A DNA stretch of 45,972 nt from an uncultured Lachnospiraceae bacterium. GTDB lineage: Bacteria > Bacillota > Clostridia > Lachnospirales > Lachnospiraceae. Position numbers and translations under genes: made by a program. Each line of letters begins with the position of its first letter. The first letter of the stretch is position 1. A model generated the notes under the pieces. The model did no database searches and had not been told where the DNA came from. It saw nothing but the letters and a program-made list of their open reading frames with translations. Location: NCBI GenBank assembly GCA_900555195.1, contig USKC01000001.1, positions 1-45,972 on the forward strand, written 5' to 3'. Shown one piece after another: positions 32,257 through 39,657 of the stretch.

Positions 32257-33467
32257 AAAGAAGCAGCTGCGGCAAAAATGCGCTCATCTCGGTGATCGTG
32301 CCGGTCTATAATGCGAAGCAATATCTCCCGGACTGCCTGGAAAGCCTGTTGTCCCAGACCTGCCCGAATCTGGAAATCCTGCTTGTGGATGACGGTTCCA
32401 CAGATGGAAGCGCGGAGTGGATAAAGGCGTTCATTCACTCCTATGAATGGAAAGAGGGGAACGGCAGTTCAGGTTCCATCCCGGGCAGGCCGGCGCAGGA
32501 CGCGCGCTTATGCGGAACAGAACAACCGGCATCCGCCGGGCTTTCAATAAAAGGGCAGGATGGGAAGAAAAGACACATCCGCCTCTTGCAGAAAGAGAAC
32601 GGAGGGGTCTCCAGCGCCCGCAATCTGGGACTTGAGGAAGCGAAGGGGGACTATATCTCTTTTGTGGATGCGGATGACTGGATCCAGCCCGAAATGCTGT
32701 CCGAACAGCTTTCCTGCCTGCTGCAGCACGAAGCGGATATGGCAGTGTCAGGCTTCCTGGAGGTGGGAGAAGCACAGAGACGGCAGAGGCGGCAGGAAGG
32801 TGCCGGTTCCAGGCCGAAGGAGACGGACGGCGCCCGCAGGCCGGAGGGCGCGGCGGAGGAAGCCGGGGCGAAGGGCGTAAGGGTTCTGGAACCCAAAGCA
32901 TATGTGGAAGACTACCTGCTGTGCGGAAACACCCGCTGCTGGAGCGTTCTGTATACGCGGGAACTCATTGGCAGCGTGCGGTTTAAGGAGGGACTTTCCA
33001 TCGGGGAAGACCTGCTGTTCCTTTCCAAGCTGCTGCCCGCGCTGAACCGTGTCTGCGTGCTTCCCGGTCAGGATTACTGCTATTACCAGAATGAGGGAGG
33101 CGCCATGTTTTCCGGATTCAAGCCATCCTATATGGATCAGATTCGCTGCTGGGAACTGGTGCGGCCCGATATGGAGCAAATCTCCGCGCGCGCGGCCGTC
33201 CGCACGGATGTCTGTCTGTTCCAGGGAGCCCTTCTTGTGGCGGGAAAGCTTGCCCTGCTTTCCGGGCGAGTCATAGGGACGGAGGACCTTTATCTGAAGG
33301 AATGCCGCAGCGCGGCACAGGAGGCCTGGAAACGGCTGGGAGCGGCCGGGCAGCGGAAGCTTCTGCCGCGCGGATACAGAGTGAAGGGTCGGCTGTTTCT
33401 GCGCGCGCCCGGGCTGTATCTGAAGCTGTACCATATCTGGAAAGGCGGTCGGAAAGGGGCAGAATGA
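32253..33467 (+). CDS. GT2-family glycosyltransferase with two low-complexity inserts
   Basis: A 404-residue GT-A enzyme: ISVIVPVYNAKQYLPDCLES, VDDGSTD (45-51), KENGGVSSARN (114-124), DADDW (139-143). Two inserts break the domain: residues about 61-105 (Gly/Ser/Pro-rich) and 173-208 (Arg/Glu/Gly/Ala-rich). Other GT2 genes in the locus lack them, so they probably form exposed loops. The GTG start overlaps the previous stop (GTGA). The N-terminal 22-nt identity to the gene at 18121 shows recent common origin or gene conversion. It ends module B; the next leader repeat begins 18 bases after its stop. Confidence 0.88.
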   Translation: MKRSSCGKNALISVIVPVYNAKQYLPDCLESLLSQTCPNLEILLVDDGSTDGSAEWIKAFIHSYEWKEGNGSSGSIPGRPAQDARLCGTEQPASAGLSIKGQDGKKRHIRLLQKENGGVSSARNLGLEEAKGDYISFVDADDWIQPEMLSEQLSCLLQHEADMAVSGFLEVGEAQRRQRRQEGAGSRPKETDGARRPEGAAEEAGAKGVRVLEPKAYVEDYLLCGNTRCWSVLYTRELIGSVRFKEGLSIGEDLLFLSKLLPALNRVCVLPGQDYCYYQNEGGAMFSGFKPSYMDQIRCWELVRPDMEQISARAAVRTDVCLFQGALLVAGKLALLSGRVIGTEDLYLKECRSAAQEAWKRLGAAGQRKLLPRGYRVKGRLFLRAPGLYLKLYHIWKGGRKGAE

Positions 33468-33477
33468 TGAGAAGAAG

Positions 33478-33543
33478 AGTGAAAGAAAAGCGCTTTCACT
33501 TTCCCGGAATTAGAATGCGCACCAGAGCGCGCAGATGGGAGCA
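33478..33543 (+). promoter_or_regulatory. Leader repeat copy 3: cre-like site, -10-like box and ribosome binding site
   Basis: GAAAAGCGCTTTCA (33485-33498) fits 12 of 14 positions of the CcpA cre consensus and lies in an 8-bp hairpin (AGTGAAAG/CTTTCACT). TAGAAT (33511-33516) is a -10-like box, and GCGCGCAGATGGGAGCA (33527-33543) ends three bases before ATG 33547. From the cre-like core AAAAGCGCTTT to the proximal motif is 41 bp here and 40 bp in copy 2. Confidence 0.6.
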
Positions 33544-33546
33544 ATG

Positions 33547-34737
33547 ATGGAAAGATACAGAGGAAAGAAAGATAAAATTGTCTTATACATGCATGCCGGC
33601 AGCGGCAACCATGGCTGTGAGGCCATCGCCAACACGGTCATCAAGATGCTGCCCAAGCCGGCCATCGTCATGACGAACAGTGTGCAGGAGGATGAGGCCT
33701 ATTCGCTCAAGGGAATGGCGGTCTTTCTGGAAGAGAGAAAGGTGCGGAAGAAGTTTTTCGTCCATGTATACTATTATTTGAAGGAGCGCCTTTTTCATAA
33801 TCCGGAAGCGGCCTTCCATTACCGGTTCCGCGAGGTCTGCGGCAGAAACCTGCGTCAGATGAACATCTCCATCGGGGGAGACAACTATTGTTATGATCTG
33901 CTGCTAAAGGACCTGAAGTATACCAACCGGCTGTTTACGGGACAGGGAGCCATGACCGTGCTTCTTGGCTGTTCCATCGAACCGGAACTGCTGTCGGATC
34001 CGGATATCCTCGAGGATCTGGGACGTTACAGCTGCATTATCGCCAGGGAGTCTCTTACCTGGCAGGCGCTGACCCAGGTGGGGCTGAAAGAAAAGAGCTA
34101 TCTGGCCCCGGATCCCGCCTTCCTTCTGAAGAGCGAGCGGCTTCCCGCCCCTCCCGGCTTCGTGGAAGGCCAGATGCTGGGACTGAACGTGAGTCCTATG
34201 GTGGTGGGAAGAGAGCAGGAGCAGGGCATCACCATGGAGAACTACCGGCAGCTCATCCGCCATGTGCTGGACACGACAGAATTGGGAATCGCCCTGATCC
34301 CCCATGTGGTATGGAAAAATAATGATGACCGGACGGTGCTTCGCGCCCTGTACCGGGAATTCCAGAGCACGGGCCGGGTGGTGATGATCGAGGATGCCAG
34401 CTGTGAGCAGCTGAAAGGCTATATCGCCAGATGCCGGTTCTTCATCGGAGCGAGAACCCATGCAACGATAGCAGCTTACTCTTCCCTGGTGCCAACGCTG
34501 GTTGTGGGCTATTCCGTGAAAGCGCGGGGAATCGCTCTGGATCTGTTTGGGACCTGGGAGAAGTATGTGATTCCGGTGCAGGAATTGAAGGACAAAAAAG
34601 AACTGGCGGACGGCTTTGACTGGCTGCGCAGCCAGGAAGATGGGATCCGCAAACGGCTGGCTTCAGTGATGCCCGGCTATTTGGAGCGGGCCAGACAGAC
34701 CGGCCGCATGCTGAGCCGGCTGCTGGAAGAAAAATGA
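33547..34737 (+). CDS. Polysaccharide pyruvyl transferase-family protein
   Basis: A 396-residue protein of the pyruvyltransferase family: GSGNHGCEAIANTV near the start, MNISIGGDNYCYD, and ARTHATIAAYSSLVPTLVVGYS near the C-terminus are the usual motif blocks of a GT-B-like fold. It should add a pyruvate ketal from phosphoenolpyruvate to a sugar of the glycan, giving negative charge. Some relatives transfer other groups, so the product is probable, not certain. I chose ATG 33547 because the GGGAG of the shared leader is five bases upstream, as in the two other leader genes; ATG 33544 and 33535 are alternatives. Confidence 0.85.
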   Translation: MERYRGKKDKIVLYMHAGSGNHGCEAIANTVIKMLPKPAIVMTNSVQEDEAYSLKGMAVFLEERKVRKKFFVHVYYYLKERLFHNPEAAFHYRFREVCGRNLRQMNISIGGDNYCYDLLLKDLKYTNRLFTGQGAMTVLLGCSIEPELLSDPDILEDLGRYSCIIARESLTWQALTQVGLKEKSYLAPDPAFLLKSERLPAPPGFVEGQMLGLNVSPMVVGREQEQGITMENYRQLIRHVLDTTELGIALIPHVVWKNNDDRTVLRALYREFQSTGRVVMIEDASCEQLKGYIARCRFFIGARTHATIAAYSSLVPTLVVGYSVKARGIALDLFGTWEKYVIPVQELKDKKELADGFDWLRSQEDGIRKRLASVMPGYLERARQTGRMLSRLLEEK

Positions 34738-34765
34738 GATACGAGCGGGGGGAAGCTGGACAAGG

Positions 34766-35866
34766 ATGGAACGATTACAGGAATTTTTACAAAGTACGGA
34801 GACCATAACGAAAATCAATGCCCTTCAGGAGCAGGTGGCGAAAACAATTTTTACCTGGCCCGCTCTTACCGGAAAGGAAAAATTGAAAAGGGGTATCAAG
34901 AAATACATTCTGATGCGTAAACTGCCCCCCATGGATCATTACTTCTGGCCGAACGCCCTCCTGGCCGGCGGCCTTTCGGAGATCCTGAACGGAGCCTGGG
35001 ACAACCGCAGCGCCAAAACGCTGGAGGCCTACTTTGATAAATGGATCAAAAAAGGGATGCCGCTGTACTATGTGGACAATGTGGCCAACGGCATGCCGCT
35101 TCTGGATCTGTATGAGAGCAGCCGGAAGGAAAAATACCTGAACGCCGCAGCGCGCCTCGCCGCATGGCTGGAGGCCTGCCCCAGGGATGAGCAGGGCAAC
35201 CTGCCTTACCGGGTGCGGGATATCAGCCATATCTATGCGGACGGCATCGGAATGATCTGTCCTTTCCTGTGCAGATACGGCATTTTGAAAGGGGAGGAAA
35301 GCCTGGTGAAGCTGGGCGTAGTTCAGATCGTCCATTTTCTGGATCATGCCATGGATGAAGCAACCGGCCTGCCTTACCATGGTTATGACAGCGTATCGGG
35401 GATGAAATACGGCTGCGTGGGCTGGGGACGGGCTGTGGGCTGGCTGATGGGCGGCATCGCGGAAAGCCTGGAGCAGCTTCCCGCCAACACCCCGCAGGTC
35501 CCCTTCATGCAGGATCATTTCCGCGCCCTGGCCCGGGCTGCGATCGCCAGACAAAGGCAGGACGGCAGCTTTGCCTGGCTCCTGCCTGCCGTGGACGGGC
35601 CCGCGGATTCCTCCGCCACAGCCATGATTGCCTGTGCGCTGCTGATAGGGGAACAGAACGGCCTGTTTGAGGGAGAGGAGGCAGAAAGCGTTACCCGGAG
35701 CGTGCTGGCTGCCGCCAGGTTCCTATTGTCCTGTATACAAAACGGGCGGGTGGAACACTGTTCGGCGGAGTGTGAAGGCTTCGCCCAATATCCACAGCGC
35801 TATGCGGCCTATCCATGGAGCGACGGGCCTACGCTGAAACTGTTCGGACGAATGGAGGAAGTATAG
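34766..35866 (+). CDS. GH88/GH105-like glycoside hydrolase (unsaturated uronyl hydrolase type)
   Basis: A 366-residue (alpha/alpha)6-barrel-like protein. HIYADGIGM (D159), then CVGWGRAVGWLMGG and the DGSFAWLLPAVDGPADSSATAMI segment follow the pattern of GH88/GH105 enzymes, which hydrate and release unsaturated uronic acids from oligosaccharides after a lyase. D159 would be a general acid/base candidate. There is no signal peptide, so it acts inside the cell. A degradative enzyme in a biosynthetic operon is unexpected; it could trim, edit or recycle the glycan, which would also fit uronic acids in the polymer. Its stop overlaps the following GTG by one base. Confidence 0.78.
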   Translation: MERLQEFLQSTETITKINALQEQVAKTIFTWPALTGKEKLKRGIKKYILMRKLPPMDHYFWPNALLAGGLSEILNGAWDNRSAKTLEAYFDKWIKKGMPLYYVDNVANGMPLLDLYESSRKEKYLNAAARLAAWLEACPRDEQGNLPYRVRDISHIYADGIGMICPFLCRYGILKGEESLVKLGVVQIVHFLDHAMDEATGLPYHGYDSVSGMKYGCVGWGRAVGWLMGGIAESLEQLPANTPQVPFMQDHFRALARAAIARQRQDGSFAWLLPAVDGPADSSATAMIACALLIGEQNGLFEGEEAESVTRSVLAAARFLLSCIQNGRVEHCSAECEGFAQYPQRYAAYPWSDGPTLKLFGRMEEV

Positions 35867-37020
35867 TGAGCCGTTTGATTTTATATGATACCGGAAATTT
35901 TCGTGACTATCCGGTGGGAGGACAGGTGACGAGCATTCAGAATTTCCTGCGCTATCTGGCGGAAGCATACCCGCAGCATGTTCAGGATGTACTGTTGGTG
36001 GGCGTCTCCTGCGAGCCTTCGAGTGTGGGCAGGATCCAGACGGTGGAGACGGGAGGGGCCCGTTTTTCCTTCCTGGCGGTGACCCAGGCTGAGACTGATC
36101 TGGGAAAGGTGCGCAGATCCTTACGTCTGGAGTATGTGAAGGGCCTGTGGAAATACCGGAAGCTGATCGTGATTCGGAAGGAAGACAGCAACTACATCCA
36201 TACGCCGGAAGCCTTTGGCGCGGTGCGCCTGATCCGGCCGGGTGCGGTCTGTTATGTCTTTTCGCACGGAACCTATCTGGACATGTGGAAACGGGTGCGC
36301 TTCTTTAAGAAGGCGCCAATCGTCCGCAAGCTGTTCCAGGGCTTCCTGATGCATGTTATCCGCCGAAGCACGGCTGTGTTCGTCCTGGAAAAGGAAACGC
36401 TTGAAGCCTACAGCAGATATAATCCGCATGTGATCCAGGTAGGCAATTCCATCGTCTGCCAACCCTACAGGGAAAGAAGGCTGCATGCGGATGCGGTGCG
36501 CTTCCTCTACGCAGGCCGTCTGTCTGCGGTTAAGAATGTGGGGCCCATCATTGAGGCGGTAAGAGACTACCACAGAGACTGCAGCCTGACCATCCTGGGC
36601 GATGGGGAAGAGAGGGAAAGCCTGGAAAGGCTGGCCGCAGGCTGTGATCGGATCCATTTCCTTGGCGCGGTGCGGCCGGATGAGGTGCAGCAGGCCATGT
36701 GCGAGTCGGACGTGCTGGTGATGAATTCCACCTTTGAAGGGATCCCCATGACCATCCTGGAAGCGCTTGGGTGCGGCCTGCCCGTCATCACCACGGATGT
36801 GGGCGGAATTCGGGAAGTGCTCACCTATGGGCTGGATTCGGAAGTGACGGACGGAAGGGCGGAACAGATCCATGCGGCCATGGATCGGATCTGTGCGGAA
36901 TATGAAAGATACTGCCGGGAAGCGTATCAGAAATCCCTGCAGTTTGATTATAAAGCGGTCAATCAGAAGGTGTTCCAGACGCTGAATGACAGCCTTCATT
37001 GGGAAAGGAGCCGCGGATGA
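35866..37020 (+). CDS. GT4-family glycosyltransferase
   Basis: A 384-residue GT-B enzyme: LILYDTGNFRDYPVGGQVTS is the N-terminal Gly-rich loop, and the EX7E motif is E291/E299 in TFEGIPMTILEAL, followed by TTDVGGIREVL. Length and motifs are those of cytoplasmic capsule GT4 enzymes; donor is not readable. The start is a GTG at 35866 overlapping the GH88-like stop, with GGAGG seven bases before. Its stop overlaps the ATG of the acetyltransferase by four bases (ATGA). This tight packing makes the hydrolase, the GT4 and the acetyltransferase a translationally coupled group. Confidence 0.92.
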   Translation: MSRLILYDTGNFRDYPVGGQVTSIQNFLRYLAEAYPQHVQDVLLVGVSCEPSSVGRIQTVETGGARFSFLAVTQAETDLGKVRRSLRLEYVKGLWKYRKLIVIRKEDSNYIHTPEAFGAVRLIRPGAVCYVFSHGTYLDMWKRVRFFKKAPIVRKLFQGFLMHVIRRSTAVFVLEKETLEAYSRYNPHVIQVGNSIVCQPYRERRLHADAVRFLYAGRLSAVKNVGPIIEAVRDYHRDCSLTILGDGEERESLERLAAGCDRIHFLGAVRPDEVQQAMCESDVLVMNSTFEGIPMTILEALGCGLPVITTDVGGIREVLTYGLDSEVTDGRAEQIHAAMDRICAEYERYCREAYQKSLQFDYKAVNQKVFQTLNDSLHWERSRG

Positions 37021-37559
37021 TACGCAGCAGAAACGAGTTAAAGGAATATCTTTCCTGCGAACGGGCGCTCTACTTTCCGGGAGGCTGGAAAGATCTGTGC
37101 AGCGGTTTTTTGATGCGCTCGAAATTCTGGCGCATCTGGCGGCATCAGAAGGCGCTCCGCCTGGCGGAATATTATAAGAACAGGGGCTGGAAAGCTGCCT
37201 TTGCGTGGCATCACCGCAGAAAGAATGCGCTGGGACTGCGCCTGGGTTTTGAGATTCCGGAGAACTGCTTTGAAAAGGGCCTGATGATCTATCATATCGC
37301 TCCTATCGTGATCAACGAAGATGCCAGAGTGGGAGAGGATTGCCGCATCAGCGGCCTGTTCTGCCTGGGCAATACGGGCGCCGGAACGAAAAGCCCCGTT
37401 TTGGGCAGCCGCATCACCGCCGGCTGGGGAAGCTGTGTGATCGGGGATGTAACCGTAGCGGACGGCGTGACATTGGGCGCCGGCTGCGTGGTGACCCGGC
37501 CGATCCTGCGCGAGGGGGCGCATGTGGCGGGCGTTCCGGCGAAGGAACTTCCAGATTAA
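37017..37559 (+). CDS. Serine-acetyltransferase-like O-acetyltransferase
   Basis: A 180-residue protein with a helical N-terminal half and a C-terminal left-handed beta-helix: hexapeptide repeats such as IAPIVINEDARVGEDCRISG, then GSRITAGWGSCVIGDVTV and GVTLGAGCVVTRPI, ending AGVPAKEL. This is the LbH fold of serine acetyltransferase and of capsule O-acetyltransferases. In this context it probably acetylates a sugar of the glycan from acetyl-CoA rather than serine. It overlaps the preceding GT4 by four bases (ATGA) and has AAAGGAG ten bases upstream. A trimer is expected from the family. Confidence 0.85.
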   Translation: MIRSRNELKEYLSCERALYFPGGWKDLCSGFLMRSKFWRIWRHQKALRLAEYYKNRGWKAAFAWHHRRKNALGLRLGFEIPENCFEKGLMIYHIAPIVINEDARVGEDCRISGLFCLGNTGAGTKSPVLGSRITAGWGSCVIGDVTVADGVTLGAGCVVTRPILREGAHVAGVPAKELPD

Positions 37560-37606
37560 GAAGCTTCTAAAATTTAAGACGCTTCCAGATAAGGAGACCG
37601 CCTGCG

Positions 37607-38737
37607 ATGGCATGGCGGGAAGGTAAGAGCATGGAAGCGGAGAAAGAGAGCAGTATGGAAAGAAACAGAGCATCCGAGAGAGAACATGCGGCAGCCGGGC
37701 AGCCAAAGGATACGGCGGCAGGCAGGACGGTCAGCGTGATCGTTCCGGTTTATAATGCCCAGGATTATCTGGAACGCTGCGTGGACAGCATCACGGGGCA
37801 GACCTATCCGAACCTGGAAATCCTTCTGGTGGATGATGGAGCCAGGGATGAAAGCCCGGCTATGTGCGACCGCTTTGCAGCCCAGGACGGGCGGATTCGT
37901 GTGCTTCACAAGGAAAACGGCGGCCTGATGTCGGCCTGGATGGCCGGGGTACAGATGGCTACGGGAGATTACCTCACCTTTGTGGACAGCGACGACTGGG
38001 TGGAACGATGCATGATCGAAGAGATGATGAAGCGGGCGGAAGGGAACCCTGGGGAAATCATCTGCTGTAATTTCCTGATCGAACGGCCGGACGGGAGCCA
38101 GAAACATACGCACGAGCTGGAGCCCGGCGTGTATACGGGAAAGAGCCTGGAGCAGGTCAAAGGAATCCTTCTTGGGAGGGAACGGCGGACTGTATCCATG
38201 TCGCGCTGCATGAAGCTTTTCTCGCGGGAACTTATCTTTCAGAACCTGGATTTCTGCAATCCCAGGATTCGGATGGGAGAGGATGTGAACATCGTCCTTC
38301 CGGCCCTGTGCGATTGTAGCAGACTGGTGATCCTCAAGGACGCTTTCTATTATCATTATTTATATAACACAGCATCCATAGTTCATGCATATGATGAGCG
38401 TATGTATGAAGGCATCCGGGAATTGGTCGGAACCATCCGGGATATTTTTCGGGAAAAGCAGGCTCCGGGCTGGCAGGAACAATGGGAAAAGGAGAGTGTC
38501 TATCTGTATCTGCTGGCGCTGAAGAACGAAGTGCGCGCAGGGGCAAAGGGATATACGGACAGAAGCCGCCGGATATGCGAAGAACAGGGACTGTGCGCCC
38601 TGATCTGCAAACATGGGCTGGCGGCACAGGATGCGGCAAACCGAATTCTCTTTGGAATCGCCAGGCGGCCCACGGCGGCCAGGTGCGTTCTGGGACATCT
38701 TGTGTTCGCCATGTATGACAGATTCAGGGTTGGCTGA
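37607..38737 (+). CDS. GT2-family glycosyltransferase
   Basis: A 376-residue GT-A enzyme with a 40-residue charged N-terminal extension. TVSVIVPVYNAQDYLERCVD starts at 41, VDDGARD is at 75-81 (SxD replaced by ARD), KENGGLMSAW at about 102-111, and the metal motif is DSDDW (127-131). In most family members the third block is 'GLSxARN'; here SAWMAG replaces it, so substrate choice may differ. The start is either 37607 (AAGGAG ten bases upstream) or ATG 37631; I keep the first. It lies between the acetyltransferase and a GT11 gene and probably adds one sugar of the repeat unit. Confidence 0.87.
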   Translation: MAWREGKSMEAEKESSMERNRASEREHAAAGQPKDTAAGRTVSVIVPVYNAQDYLERCVDSITGQTYPNLEILLVDDGARDESPAMCDRFAAQDGRIRVLHKENGGLMSAWMAGVQMATGDYLTFVDSDDWVERCMIEEMMKRAEGNPGEIICCNFLIERPDGSQKHTHELEPGVYTGKSLEQVKGILLGRERRTVSMSRCMKLFSRELIFQNLDFCNPRIRMGEDVNIVLPALCDCSRLVILKDAFYYHYLYNTASIVHAYDERMYEGIRELVGTIRDIFREKQAPGWQEQWEKESVYLYLLALKNEVRAGAKGYTDRSRRICEEQGLCALICKHGLAAQDAANRILFGIARRPTAARCVLGHLVFAMYDRFRVG

Positions 38738-38757
38738 GGGTATAGAAAGGAGCAGGA

Positions 38758-39657
38758 ATGATTCTTATCCGTGTGATGGGAGGGCTGGGCAACCAGTTGC
38801 AGCAATATGCGCTCTATGAGAAATTTAAAAGCCTGGGAAAGGAAGCAAAACTGGACGTATCCTGGTTTCGCGACGCCGCCCAGCAGGAAAAGGTGCTGGC
38901 CAGACGGGAACTGGAACTGGAAAGGTTCTGCGGCTTGCGCTTTGAATCCTGTACAGAGGAAGAGAAGCGGGCGCTTCTTGGAGGAGGCGGCCTGTTCCAA
39001 AAGGTGTTGAAAAAGGCGATCCCCTCCACAGACAAGCGCTTCCTGGAACGGGACATGTACCATCCGGAAATTTTCTCCTTCACAGACCGATATCTGGAAG
39101 GATTTTGGGCTTGTGAAAAATATTATCAGAATATTCTGCCTTTATTGCGAGAAAAGATAAAATTTCCGAAAAGTAATAATATTCTGAATCAAAAGACAAA
39201 AGAAAAAATGAAGTCAGAACATTCTGTCAGCATTCATATCCGCCGGGGAGATTATCTGGATCCTGAGAACGCGGGCATGTTCGGCGGGATCTGTACGGAA
39301 GCCTACTATGAGGCGGCGCAGCAGTTTATCAGAGAGCGGGTGACGGATGCGCATTTTTACCTGTTTTCAGATGATACAGAATATCTGCGCACCCATTATG
39401 CCGGGCCGGAATATACGATTGTTGACTGGAATAAGGGGGCGGACAGCTTTTTTGACATGGAACTGATGAGCTGCTGCAGCCATAACATCTGCGCCAACAG
39501 CACCTTCAGCTTCTGGGGAGCAAGACTGAACCCCTCTAAGGAAAAATGGATGATACGGCCGGCCAAACACAAGAACAGCCAGGAGATCGATCCTTCCAGA
39601 ATGCATGAATTATGGGAGGAGTGGGTTCTGATCGATGAGAAAGGGAAGAAAATCTGA
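38758..39657 (+). CDS. GT11 alpha-1,2-fucosyltransferase-like enzyme
   Basis: A 299-residue GT11 protein with all motifs: MGGLGNQLQQYALY at the start, HIRRGDYLDPENAG (about 160-173), YLFSDDTEYL, and CANSTFSFWGARL. It is the shortest and cleanest of the three GT11-family members and has no inserts. Fucose from GDP-fucose to galactose is the classic reaction; GDP-fucose genes are not in the window and must be elsewhere. A stretch at about 39115-39225 is clearly more A/T-rich than the rest of the gene. The ATG at 38758 follows AAAGGAGCAGGA. The stop overlaps the next ATG. Confidence 0.9.
   Translation: MILIRVMGGLGNQLQQYALYEKFKSLGKEAKLDVSWFRDAAQQEKVLARRELELERFCGLRFESCTEEEKRALLGGGGLFQKVLKKAIPSTDKRFLERDMYHPEIFSFTDRYLEGFWACEKYYQNILPLLREKIKFPKSNNILNQKTKEKMKSEHSVSIHIRRGDYLDPENAGMFGGICTEAYYEAAQQFIRERVTDAHFYLFSDDTEYLRTHYAGPEYTIVDWNKGADSFFDMELMSCCSHNICANSTFSFWGARLNPSKEKWMIRPAKHKNSQEIDPSRMHELWEEWVLIDEKGKKI

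Noticed and set aside
18121..33467. Transposase or integrase genes that could have moved the ATPase cassette
   Set aside because: I looked for recombinase-like motifs in all frames of this region and saw none; every sizeable ORF is a glycan gene, the cassette or the flavoprotein.
21952..33543. CRISPR array or insertion-sequence ends
   Set aside because: The three leader copies are kilobases apart, lack spacers, terminal inverted repeats and any transposase gene.
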